Of a stretch of 64,000 nucleotides of DNA, positions 55,253 through 64,000 are shown piece by piece; position 1 is the stretch's first letter; each line of letters opens with the position of its first letter. The translations under genes and the position numbers were made by a program. Source of the DNA: Brevinematales bacterium (GTDB lineage: Bacteria > Spirochaetota > Brevinematia > Brevinematales > GWF1-51-8); contig JAGVBZ010000037.1 of assembly GCA_020059465.1 (NCBI GenBank), forward strand, positions 33,315 through 97,314, read 5' to 3'. A model generated the notes under the pieces. It saw only the letters and a program-made list of their open reading frames with translations, ran no database searches and had not been told where the DNA came from.

Positions 55253-56617
55253 ATGTCAAAATCACACAAGAATCAGGGTAAACACCATTCGCATAAGACC
55301 GAGCCTGAAATATCTCATACTCCGGGATACCAGAACATTGTTCCGGCGGTATATAAGGGCGATAAGGTATTTAACCGGATTCTTCTGGGAGTAGCCGGGA
55401 CTGTTTTTCTCGTTCTATTCGGAATATTCATTACGTTGCTGGTATCTGCGGCTCCCTCGTTTAAGGAATACGGATTGCGATTTTTCTCGATCACGAAATG
55501 GTTCGCCCGAATGAACAGGGTGACTATGCTGTCGGCGATGCAGACGCCGGAAAATAAGATGTCAATAAAGGTAAAATTTCTTCTGCCGCTAAACGAATCA
55601 TCGATTCAGGCGGATAAGTTTATTCTATCCGATCAGGAAGGCGCGCTCCATACGGTTGTTCCGTTAATAGATTATTCTGGAATTTCCAATCATATAATTG
55701 TAAGTTTCGACTCCCCGATAATAGAAAACACCACAAATATTCTATCTATAAAAAAGAGCATTCTGGATGCGAATAATCTGCCCCTGGCGGACGATTACCG
55801 GTGTATTTTTATTCAGCAGACTAAGGTTACCAACGAAATCTCATTTCCTGCAATAGAGGTGATCGATATAGTCGGTGATCGATACGGGAGCATGACGAAC
55901 TATATTTCCGAAGACGACCAGCGCTGGTTCGGCGGGATGCCGTTTATAGCCGGTACGCTGTTAACTTCGATTCTTGCCTTGCTGATTTCGCTGCCCTTTT
56001 CGATGGCGATTGCGATCTTTCTCGGTGAATACTTCACTTCCGGGATTATTTCCGACATCCTGAAAACGACGAATGAGCTTCTTGCGGGAATCCCGTCGAT
56101 TATCTATGGGTTCTGGGCGTTCACTTTTATCGGCCCGCTGGTCTATCAGATTTTTCCGTTCAGCGAGGGTGGCGGATCGAACATCCTGACAGCATCGCTC
56201 GTACTGGCTATTATGATCATTCCATACTCTGCATCGCTCGCCCGTGAGGTAATCAACCTGGTACCGGGCGATTTAAAAGAAGCCGCGTATGCGATGGGTG
56301 GGACCCGTTACGAGGTGGTACGGCGGGTAATCATACCATATTCGAGTTCGGGTATTCTTGCGGGTATCCTGCTGGCATTCGGCCGCGCGCTCGGCGAGAC
56401 TATGGCGGTTACCCTTGTCATCGGCAACCGCAACGAAGTGCCGATGAGTATTTTCTCATCCGGTCAGACAATCGCCAGTCTGATCGCGAGCAAGTATGCC
56501 GAAGGCGGAAAGATGCAGATCGCGGCGCTGACAGAACTTGGGCTTATCCTTTTTGTGATCACGCTTCTTTTCGGCCTTCTCGGGCGGTACCTGATTAAAA
56601 AACTGAGTGTGAGGTAG
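55253..56617 (+). CDS. pstC: Phosphate ABC transporter permease PstC with a large extracytoplasmic insertion
   Basis: FGGMPFIAGTLLTSILALLISLPFSMAIAIFLGEY...NELLAGIPSIIYGFWAF...LKEAAYAMGGTRYEVVRRVIIPYSSSGILAG...GRALGETMAV. Confidence 0.95.
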   Translation: MSKSHKNQGKHHSHKTEPEISHTPGYQNIVPAVYKGDKVFNRILLGVAGTVFLVLFGIFITLLVSAAPSFKEYGLRFFSITKWFARMNRVTMLSAMQTPENKMSIKVKFLLPLNESSIQADKFILSDQEGALHTVVPLIDYSGISNHIIVSFDSPIIENTTNILSIKKSILDANNLPLADDYRCIFIQQTKVTNEISFPAIEVIDIVGDRYGSMTNYISEDDQRWFGGMPFIAGTLLTSILALLISLPFSMAIAIFLGEYFTSGIISDILKTTNELLAGIPSIIYGFWAFTFIGPLVYQIFPFSEGGGSNILTASLVLAIMIIPYSASLAREVINLVPGDLKEAAYAMGGTRYEVVRRVIIPYSSSGILAGILLAFGRALGETMAVTLVIGNRNEVPMSIFSSGQTIASLIASKYAEGGKMQIAALTELGLILFVITLLFGLLGRYLIKKLSVR

Positions 56618-56620
56618 GTA

Positions 56621-57535
56621 ATGTCCGATAAGAAAAAAGATAAAATGAAGAAAATTGTCAATAGGGCGGTTCGTAAGAATATCTGGAAGGACAGGGTGTT
56701 TGAGGCACTGGTAATCTTTTTTTCGCTCCTGTCGATCGTGCCGCTGATATTTATTCTTTCCTACATATTCGCTAAAGGTTTCCCAAAGCTCTTTATCCCT
56801 GAATTCTGGGTGGGCATTCCTCCGGCCGGACAGTCGAAAACCGCGATCGAAGCGGTCGGGATGAATGTCGGCGGTATCGCCAACGGGATAATCGGGACAT
56901 TTCTCATCGTTTTTATGGGCGGACTGATAGCGGTACCGTTCGGCGTACTGACCGGGGTCTATCTCGCTGAAAATCGTCAATCCAAGATCGCAAACGCTAT
57001 CCATGTTGCGGTGGATATGATTCAGGGTATTCCCTCTATCATCTTCGGAATCTTCGTGAATATCTGGTGGGTGACTACCATGAAGGGAGGATACTCCGCA
57101 ATCGCGGGAAGTGTTTCGCTTGCGCTGATGATGCTTCCAATTGTGATAAAAAGTACCGAAGAGACCATGATACTGATCCCGGATTCTCTCAAAGAGGCCG
57201 CGATGGCTCTCGGTACTCCATACTATAAAGTGCTCCTGCGGATCGTGATCCCAGCCGGATTGAGCGGGATTGTCACAGGGGTACTCGTGGGGTTGACACG
57301 TATTGCGGGAGAGACTGCGCCGTTGTTATTTACGGCGTTCGGAAACCCGAACATCAACGTAAACGTCACGGAGCCTATGGAGACTCTGCCGACATTGATC
57401 TACAATAACGCACGGAGCGCGAGTCCAAACTTGATCGAGAACGCTTGGGGCGCATCCGCGGCGCTGGTAATCATCGTTCTAGTATTAAACATTTTCACAA
57501 AGGTGGTGGTAAACAAATGGAAAGTAAAATTCTAG
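56621..57535 (+). CDS. pstA: Phosphate ABC transporter permease PstA
   Basis: [34 protein letters not shown]...[28 protein letters not shown]...[14 protein letters not shown]. Confidence 0.95.
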   Translation: MSDKKKDKMKKIVNRAVRKNIWKDRVFEALVIFFSLLSIVPLIFILSYIFAKGFPKLFIPEFWVGIPPAGQSKTAIEAVGMNVGGIANGIIGTFLIVFMGGLIAVPFGVLTGVYLAENRQSKIANAIHVAVDMIQGIPSIIFGIFVNIWWVTTMKGGYSAIAGSVSLALMMLPIVIKSTEETMILIPDSLKEAAMALGTPYYKVLLRIVIPAGLSGIVTGVLVGLTRIAGETAPLLFTAFGNPNINVNVTEPMETLPTLIYNNARSASPNLIENAWGASAALVIIVLVLNIFTKVVVNKWKVKF

Positions 57536-58275
57536 AGATAATTGGTCTGAATGCTTACTACGGCGACCATCTCGTCTTAAAAAACATTAACATGGCTTTT
57601 TCTGAAAAAAAGGCCACCGCTATCATGGGCCCGTCGGGATGCGGGAAATCCACTCTCATCCGTACGCTGAACCGGATGCATGAAATGAATCCCGGCGCGC
57701 GCGTTGAGGGAGAAATACTCCTTCATGGGGAGAATATCCTGACCATCAATCCGATTATGCTCCGCAGAAAGATCGGGATGGTGTTCCAGCGCCCGAACCC
57801 GTTCCCGACGATGAGTATTTACGATAACGTCATCGCGGGATATAAACTGAACAGCGTTAATCTGTCGAAATTGGAAAAAGATCAGATAGTCGAGAAATCC
57901 TTAAAAAGCTCAGCGTTATGGGGCGAGGTAAAGGACTTGCTTCATAGGCGCGGGACATTCCTTTCCGGAGGGCAGCAGCAGAGATTGTGCATAGCGCGGG
58001 CGTTAGCGATGAATCCCGACGTCCTGCTTCTTGACGAACCTACATCGGCGCTCGATCCCAAGGCGACGATGCATATCGAGGAACTGATTGTCGAATTGAA
58101 AAAGGAAGTGACGACGATACTGGTGACGCATAATATCGCGCAGGCGGGACGTGTCGCCGATTATACTGCGTTTATGTATCTCGGCGAATTGGTGGAATTC
58201 GGAACAACCGAAAAACTGTTTACCGTACCGTCGGACAAACGCACAGAAGAATATTTATCGGGAAAGTTCGGATAG
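57517..58275 (+). CDS. pstB: Phosphate ABC transporter ATP-binding protein PstB
   Basis: [63 protein letters not shown]. Confidence 0.97.
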   Translation: MESKILEIIGLNAYYGDHLVLKNINMAFSEKKATAIMGPSGCGKSTLIRTLNRMHEMNPGARVEGEILLHGENILTINPIMLRRKIGMVFQRPNPFPTMSIYDNVIAGYKLNSVNLSKLEKDQIVEKSLKSSALWGEVKDLLHRRGTFLSGGQQQRLCIARALAMNPDVLLLDEPTSALDPKATMHIEELIVELKKEVTTILVTHNIAQAGRVADYTAFMYLGELVEFGTTEKLFTVPSDKRTEEYLSGKFG

Positions 58276-58332
58276 TTTTATTATTTTAATAAATGTGTTA
58301 TAATAATTGCAAAATATTTCGGGTATGGGTAA

Positions 58333-59016
58333 ATGGAAATAACTGTTGAGAAACTCAATCAGATAAAAGAAAAAGCTGTAAAATACGCAACTTTGGTGGA
58401 ATCGATGATCGATGATTCTATCGAAGGATTTAGCGCGAAAAACCTTGAAATTCTGCGGCGGGTTATCAAAGAAAAGGAACCCCTCGCGAATATCTTCGAA
58501 GTGGAATTGGATGACATGTGTATTCGTTATCTCGCGCTGCTTCGACCTGAGGCAAAAGACCTTCGCCGCATCGTTATGGTCGCTAAGATGAGCAACGATT
58601 TCGAACGTATCGGTGATCATGCGGTTAATATCGCGAAAAGCGGGATTTACCTGATCGACAAACCATTTTTCAAACTGCTCAAGGATATCCCGAAAATGGC
58701 GGAATTGGTCAGGATCATGGTATCCGAGGCGATAGATGCGTTTGTTCGTGAGGATGTCGCGCTGGCAAAACGTATTCTAATCGAAGACGACCAGATCGAC
58801 GAGTTCCGCGACGTGCTGATGAATGAAATTATGCAGATCATGAAAGCATCGCCCGAATCGATTGAACGCGCGATGCACCTGATGAATATTATCCGCAATC
58901 TCGAACGTATCGGCGATTTAGCGACCAATATGTCCGAAGATGTTATTTACATCATTGAAGGCAAAGTGGTCAAGCATCACACCGGCGACGACGAGGATAT
59001 TCTCAGAATTCTTTAA
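58333..59016 (+). CDS. phoU: Phosphate transport system regulator PhoU
   Basis: Two PhoU repeats: VMVAKMSNDFERIGDHAVNIAKS and MNIIRNLERIGDLATNMSEDVIYIIEGK. Confidence 0.95.
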   Translation: MEITVEKLNQIKEKAVKYATLVESMIDDSIEGFSAKNLEILRRVIKEKEPLANIFEVELDDMCIRYLALLRPEAKDLRRIVMVAKMSNDFERIGDHAVNIAKSGIYLIDKPFFKLLKDIPKMAELVRIMVSEAIDAFVREDVALAKRILIEDDQIDEFRDVLMNEIMQIMKASPESIERAMHLMNIIRNLERIGDLATNMSEDVIYIIEGKVVKHHTGDDEDILRIL

Positions 59017-59103
59017 CCGTATTATTTCTTTTCAGTATATCAACTTATTCTTATTTCTTCCGATATATTAAATGTTAATAAATTTATAACGCGGGAGAAC
59101 GGG

Positions 59104-60303
59104 ATGCGTATAAGATGGATTCTCGGTCTTTTATTTATATCCGCAGTCACCCTGCAGGCCCAGACCGCGGGGGTAAATAAATATAAGGAAGATGCGAAGG
59201 CATATGTTGTCTATAATCAGGCAAATGAATTCTACCGGAATAACGATTTTGCTAACGCAAAGGCCACCTATCTTAAGCTGATTCAAACTTATTCATATTC
59301 CAGCTACGTACCTTACGCTCTCTATATGCTCAGTTTTATCGAGACGGATTACCTGAAAATCATCGATTATTTGAATTATATTCGTACCGATTATTCGGAT
59401 TTTAAGTATTGGGCGAACGCGATGGAAAAACTCGGGGATATCCTGTATGTCGTAGGGGATTTTAAAACCGCGTCCGAGGTATATGAATCGTCCATGACTG
59501 AAAAGTCTTATTACATGCTCGGGGTAATATACTCCGCGCAGGGCGAGCAGGAAAAGGCAATTCAGTCGATTGAGAAACTTCTATTTGCAACCAAGAATTT
59601 CGAATTGGCATATAAAGGACTTCTCGTGCAGGCGAAAGCGTGCATCGATCTGAAAAAGTACGGCACAGCGCTGAATGTTCTGCAGGAAGCGGTCAAACTG
59701 AAAAAATGGTCGTTCGATAACGGCGTGCGCGTTCTCTTTTATACTGCAAAGAGTTTTTTCTACCGCAAGGAATTCGGAAAATCCCTTCATGTTTTCTCCA
59801 TACTTATCCGGAATATGCCGTTATCTGCCGAAGCGCATCTGTCAAAGAATTACTTGACTTATCTTGAAAAAAATAATATCATTAAAGATGAGCCGGTGGA
59901 TTGGATTGATTATTATTTCGTGACGCCCGCGGAGCTTGCGTTTAAAGCAGAACAGGCCGATCTTCACTACGATATGGAAGTGACGGCGGAAGGCACGGTC
60001 GGAAAGGCCGAAAGTATTCAGGGCAAGGTAATTAAATCCGAAGTCCTGGAATATGTCGTCCGTGTCGGGGAATACAAAGACCTCAGTGTCGCTAATGTCA
60101 TCGCAAAAGAAATAGCGAAGAACCAGAAGGGCCTTCCGATCGGGATTTATTACCGCAACGATATGTATTATGCCGAAATTCGCGGTATTTCAAAGCTCGA
60201 GGACGCGAAATCTTATGCCAAACTCCTGATCTCTATCGGCTACAAAGACACTAAAGTAGTCGAGATGGTGAAAGTAACGGAATATGGAGAACAGGGGAAA
60301 TAA
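59104..60303 (+). CDS. Exported TPR protein with C-terminal SPOR-like domain
   Basis: Signal peptide; TPR-type helices; C-terminus VRVGEYKDLSVANVIAKEIAKNQKGLPIGIYYRNDMYYAEIRGISKLEDAKSYAKLLISIGYKDTKVV. Confidence 0.75.
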   Translation: MRIRWILGLLFISAVTLQAQTAGVNKYKEDAKAYVVYNQANEFYRNNDFANAKATYLKLIQTYSYSSYVPYALYMLSFIETDYLKIIDYLNYIRTDYSDFKYWANAMEKLGDILYVVGDFKTASEVYESSMTEKSYYMLGVIYSAQGEQEKAIQSIEKLLFATKNFELAYKGLLVQAKACIDLKKYGTALNVLQEAVKLKKWSFDNGVRVLFYTAKSFFYRKEFGKSLHVFSILIRNMPLSAEAHLSKNYLTYLEKNNIIKDEPVDWIDYYFVTPAELAFKAEQADLHYDMEVTAEGTVGKAESIQGKVIKSEVLEYVVRVGEYKDLSVANVIAKEIAKNQKGLPIGIYYRNDMYYAEIRGISKLEDAKSYAKLLISIGYKDTKVVEMVKVTEYGEQGK

Positions 60304-62911
60304 CGTCAACCAGGATAACGACAGAGACCTGACGCCGATGGAACGGCAGTATCGTGAAATCAAATCCCGTCACCGAGATAAAATCTTATTTTTTCGATTA
60401 GGCGATTTTTACGAAATGTTCGGCGAGGATGCCCATGAAGCCTCGCGTATCCTGAATATCGCACTCACGTCACGGAACAACACCCCTATGTGCGGGTTTC
60501 CCTATCATGCCGCCCAGCAGTATATCCGTAAACTTCTTCAGGCCGGTAAAAAGATCGCGGTCTGCGAGCAGCTCGAAGACCCGTCTCAGGCTAAGGGGAT
60601 TGTCAGACGCGATATCGTACAGATTGTCACCCCCGGCACAGTTATTGACGACCAGTTAATTCCTCACACAACAAATAATTATCTCATGTCGGTCTGCGGC
60701 GGAAAAGACGAACTGGGGATTTCGTTCGCCGATATTTCTACCGGGGATTTTTTCACAGTCTATGCCGGAGCGAATGAAAAATACCGCGTCCTGCAGGATG
60801 AAATCGCCCGATTCACACCGTCGGAAATTATCTACAATCAGAGTCTTTCCGAGGATAAGGTTTTGATGGGGCTTCTTTCCGACAGCGGGGTGTTATTTCA
60901 GTCAAGTCCCGATTGGTACTTTCAGAATTTTCAGTACGACAAAAGCATTTTCGATCGGGTGGAGATCCCTGCCGAGGCGAAAGCTGAACCGGCGGTTTTC
61001 CGTTCGGTTACCGGAACGTTCAATTATCTCTGTGAGACACAGTTTACCCAGATTAATAACATCCGATCTATTAAATATCTATCGCGCGGGTCGACAGTCG
61101 TATTAGACGATTTCACTCTGCGGAACCTCGAACTGGTGCGGAATATGCAGGACGGCGGAAAAAAGTTTACGCTGTTTGATGTGCTCGATGAGACGGTCAC
61201 ACCGATGGGCACCCGCCTTCTCCGGCGATGGATAGTTATGCCGTTATTCGACTTGCACGAAATTTATTCACGGCAGAATTATGTCGAGGTCTTCTTCGAC
61301 GATTCAATACTGCGTAACGATACCCGCGAAATCCTCAAACGTGTATCGGATATCGACCGGTTGACTACGCGGGTGGCGCTGAAGAAAACCTTCCCTAGGG
61401 ACCTGATCGCGCTCATGACGTCCTTAACCGCGGCGGAGGAATTGAAAAAAAGAATTTCTCCGGTGCAGGGACTGGGCGAAATCGCGGAAGGAATCGCCGA
61501 TACTGACGGGATGACGTCGATGATCGGGAAAGCGATTATGGACGAACCCGCTAACACCTTCGGCGGTGGGGTGATCCGCGAGGGGTATTCCGCGGAACTG
61601 GATAAAATCCGCGCGATACTTCATGACGGAAAAAGCTGGATAGTTAAACTGCAGGAATCAGAACGGAAACGGACGGGTATTTCATCGCTGAAAGTGAAGT
61701 ATAATAATGTTTTCGGATATTTTATCGAGGTCAGCAAAACAAATCTCGATAATGTTCCCGCCGATTATATTCGAAAGCAAAGTCTTGTCAACGCCGAACG
61801 GTTTACGATTCCCGAACTGTCGGAATACGAGATGCAGATCACTACCGCCGAAGAAAAAACGGTCAGACTTGAGGAAGCGTTGTTTAACGAAGTGATCGAT
61901 AAGCTGGGCGCGGAAATTCCCGTACTGCAGTCGATTGCCGCATGTATCGGGGAGATCGACGTGTATTCCGGGCTGGCAGGATTGGCGGCCGACCGACGCT
62001 ATGTAAAACCGGGCGTCGATGATAGTGGGTCATTCGTTATTGAAGAGGGAAGGCATCCGGTTGTTGAAAAATATATGGGAATGAATCTTTTTGTTCCGAA
62101 CGATCTGCTGATGGACGAGGGGGATAATAGGATACTGATTATTACAGGGCCGAATATGGCTGGAAAATCGACCTACCTCAGACAGAACGCGCTGATAGCG
62201 ATCATGGCGCAGATGGGGAGTTTTGTCCCGGCGAAACATGCGCATATCGGGATGGTCGATAAAATATTTACCCGCATCGGCGCATCCGACCAGCTTTCGG
62301 CGGGACGCTCGACATTCCTTGTCGAGATGGAGGAGGCGTCGAATATCCTCAATAATATGACATCGCGCAGCCTGATTATTATGGACGAACTCGGACGCGG
62401 CACATCCACCTACGACGGGCTTTCCATCGCATGGGCGGTTATCGAGTTTCTTCACGAACATCCCGAACAGTCCGGGAAGACCCTGTTTGCTACACATTAC
62501 CATGAACTGACACAACTCGGCGGAAAGAAAGGAATAGTGAATTATAATATCGCTGTAAAGGAATACCAAGAAGAATTGATTTTTCTGCGGCGCGTGATAA
62601 AAGGTCCGGCCGATCAGAGCTACGGGATCTATGTTGCGGGGCTTGCCGGAATGCGCGGGGAGATTATCTCACGCGCGAAGGACATACTGCGCACATTGGA
62701 AAAGGAAGGAACAATCGCTAAAAATGTGATCGAGAGCCACATTGATAGAAATGGAAAGAAGACGAAAACCGACCCTCAGTTGGAGTTGTTTTCGGAGGAC
62801 CGGTACGGGAACGTAATCCGGAAATTAACGAATATCGATATTAACCGGATCACGCCCGTAGAAGCGATCACATTTCTCGCAGAAATAAAAAAAGATATCG
62901 AAAAAACTTAA
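60284..62911 (+). CDS. mutS: DNA mismatch repair protein MutS
   Basis: FFRLGDFYEMFGEDA; GPNMAGKSTYLRQNALIAIMAQMGSFVPA; DELGRGTSTYDG; FATHYHEL. Confidence 0.97.
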   Translation: MENRGNNVNQDNDRDLTPMERQYREIKSRHRDKILFFRLGDFYEMFGEDAHEASRILNIALTSRNNTPMCGFPYHAAQQYIRKLLQAGKKIAVCEQLEDPSQAKGIVRRDIVQIVTPGTVIDDQLIPHTTNNYLMSVCGGKDELGISFADISTGDFFTVYAGANEKYRVLQDEIARFTPSEIIYNQSLSEDKVLMGLLSDSGVLFQSSPDWYFQNFQYDKSIFDRVEIPAEAKAEPAVFRSVTGTFNYLCETQFTQINNIRSIKYLSRGSTVVLDDFTLRNLELVRNMQDGGKKFTLFDVLDETVTPMGTRLLRRWIVMPLFDLHEIYSRQNYVEVFFDDSILRNDTREILKRVSDIDRLTTRVALKKTFPRDLIALMTSLTAAEELKKRISPVQGLGEIAEGIADTDGMTSMIGKAIMDEPANTFGGGVIREGYSAELDKIRAILHDGKSWIVKLQESERKRTGISSLKVKYNNVFGYFIEVSKTNLDNVPADYIRKQSLVNAERFTIPELSEYEMQITTAEEKTVRLEEALFNEVIDKLGAEIPVLQSIAACIGEIDVYSGLAGLAADRRYVKPGVDDSGSFVIEEGRHPVVEKYMGMNLFVPNDLLMDEGDNRILIITGPNMAGKSTYLRQNALIAIMAQMGSFVPAKHAHIGMVDKIFTRIGASDQLSAGRSTFLVEMEEASNILNNMTSRSLIIMDELGRGTSTYDGLSIAWAVIEFLHEHPEQSGKTLFATHYHELTQLGGKKGIVNYNIAVKEYQEELIFLRRVIKGPADQSYGIYVAGLAGMRGEIISRAKDILRTLEKEGTIAKNVIESHIDRNGKKTKTDPQLELFSEDRYGNVIRKLTNIDINRITPVEAITFLAEIKKDIEKT

Positions 62912-63861
62912 AACTGGTATCCAATCCCTACATCGATAAACGTATTATCGTAGAAGATAGGATAACTGTCGTCGTCTCTCAGTCTCGTAAAATTCTCTAA
63001 TTTTGCGAATTTGGTATTCATAAAAATCCTAAGATTATCCGGAATGATCTCGATTTCGATATTTCCGAGAAAACCTATGTCGAGAGTAAAGTAATAGGGA
63101 AGCAGAACGCCGAGATTGAAATATGCGCCCGCCTCGATCATAATAAACTTTCCTATCGCCAGACCAAAAATCGCCGGAACGGTTGTGCTGACATGTGTTA
63201 TGCCAATGCCTGTATTGAACATATCTACAAACATCGGTCTTAAATTTGTCGCGGCCGAAGGAGGAAACATCGGGGCGGTAAACGACACCAGAGTGCCGGA
63301 AAAATATACGCCGCTATTGATATATACTATATCGCGATATTTTTCTTCCCGATTTAGTACGAACACGCCTGTATCGACCTGAATGTAGAGGATATTCGGA
63401 GTAGGAATAAGATTGGGGGAAAAACGGATATCGACAAACGAATGGTCCAGTTCGAGACCTATGAGAAAACCGTTCAGATGGGACATCTGTTCCTTCAGCA
63501 TTGCATCGATCTGATGAGGGACTTTTTCCGTTTCGTCAAGAAATGACGAATAATTTGCAAATCCCATCGAACTGTACCCCGCGGATAACGTCAAGCCCTT
63601 GGGATTTTTCATAAAATCGAAAACCATTTCACGGACATCCTTCTGCGCATCATCATAATCCCAGAAGTACTGCGGTTCCGAGGAAGCCGCGGTTTTTTCG
63701 GGAGGGGTATCCTTCACTGGCTTCTTTTCAGTTTTATCGGGCTTTTTTACATCTTTACCTGTAGTTTTTTCATCGGTCTGCTTCTTGTTTTTATTCTTAT
63801 AATCGTCCTTCTGCTTTTTATATTTTTCCATATCCACGCTTTCCTCTTCGTCTTTTCCCAT
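62908..63861 (-). CDS. Hypothetical protein: Lys-rich linker plus beta-barrel-like domain; true 5' end uncertain
   Basis: KNKNKKQTDEKTTGKDVKKPDKTEKKPVKDTPPEK linker, then beta-rich region ending in IGYQF. Confidence 0.6.
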   Translation of the reverse strand: MGKDEEESVDMEKYKKQKDDYKNKNKKQTDEKTTGKDVKKPDKTEKKPVKDTPPEKTAASSEPQYFWDYDDAQKDVREMVFDFMKNPKGLTLSAGYSSMGFANYSSFLDETEKVPHQIDAMLKEQMSHLNGFLIGLELDHSFVDIRFSPNLIPTPNILYIQVDTGVFVLNREEKYRDIVYINSGVYFSGTLVSFTAPMFPPSAATNLRPMFVDMFNTGIGITHVSTTVPAIFGLAIGKFIMIEAGAYFNLGVLLPYYFTLDIGFLGNIEIEIIPDNLRIFMNTKFAKLENFTRLRDDDSYPIFYDNTFIDVGIGYQF

Positions 63862-64000
63862 AAAGTTTGCGGAAAAAGCAGGATAAAAACTTGTTCCTAA
63901 GTGTGGGGGAGTAGATAATTTGTAAGTAAGTTCGCAGACAGTTTATCAACTCCATCTATAGATATTATAAGGATTTATAAAAAAAGACGCAACTGATAAA

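Noticed and set aside
57445-57516. Extended start of the pstB ORF overlapping pstA
   Set aside because: PstB homology begins at ATG 57517; the extension [24 protein letters not shown] is an out-of-frame reading of pstA.
1-64000. CRISPR array, transposon ends, phage or toxin-antitoxin module
   Set aside because: No regularly spaced identical repeats, transposase, integrase or TA pair seen on visual reading. The only long periodic arrays are protein-coding repeats.

Overview
This 64 kb window is densely coding, chromosomal and bacterial. Lipoproteins, a secretin and beta-barrels suggest a diderm; it reads as spirochaete-like, but I cannot prove taxonomy from the sequence alone. I saw no phage, transposase, integron, CRISPR array or classical defence island. 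Recognisable housekeeping genes include gpmI (5' part, antisense at the left edge and absent from the supplied ORF track), a P-II gene, typA, tRNA-Asp, dinB, a U32 peptidase, argG, folK, mcsA-mcsB-clpC, a secretin, a PBP, two PPIases, a GH13 lipoprotein, a radical SAM gene, aroB, a complete phoBR/pst/phoU locus and mutS. The rest is mostly exported or lipoprotein genes of unknown function. Best leads: (1) an McsB whose residues at the catalytic positions of the protein-arginine kinase (Glu121, Cys167, Glu212, B. subtilis numbering) all appear replaced, while ClpC keeps its phospho-arginine-docking glutamates; (2) a PstC with a ~135-aa extracytoplasmic insertion resembling an SbsA/Big_5 Ig-like domain; (3) 11-bp-phased Pho-box-like direct repeats before pstS and pstC; (4) a 16-bp perfect palindrome filling the 17-bp spacer of a perfect-consensus promoter for a GH13 lipoprotein; (5) an exactly phased 30-aa repeat protein beside a papain-like protease, and two YGPY-repeat secreted proteins; (6) three consecutive chagasin-like small proteins; (7) an internally deleted methyltransferase pseudogene that keeps its promoter, RBS and both termini. 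Family calls come from motif recognition by eye; no database search was run.
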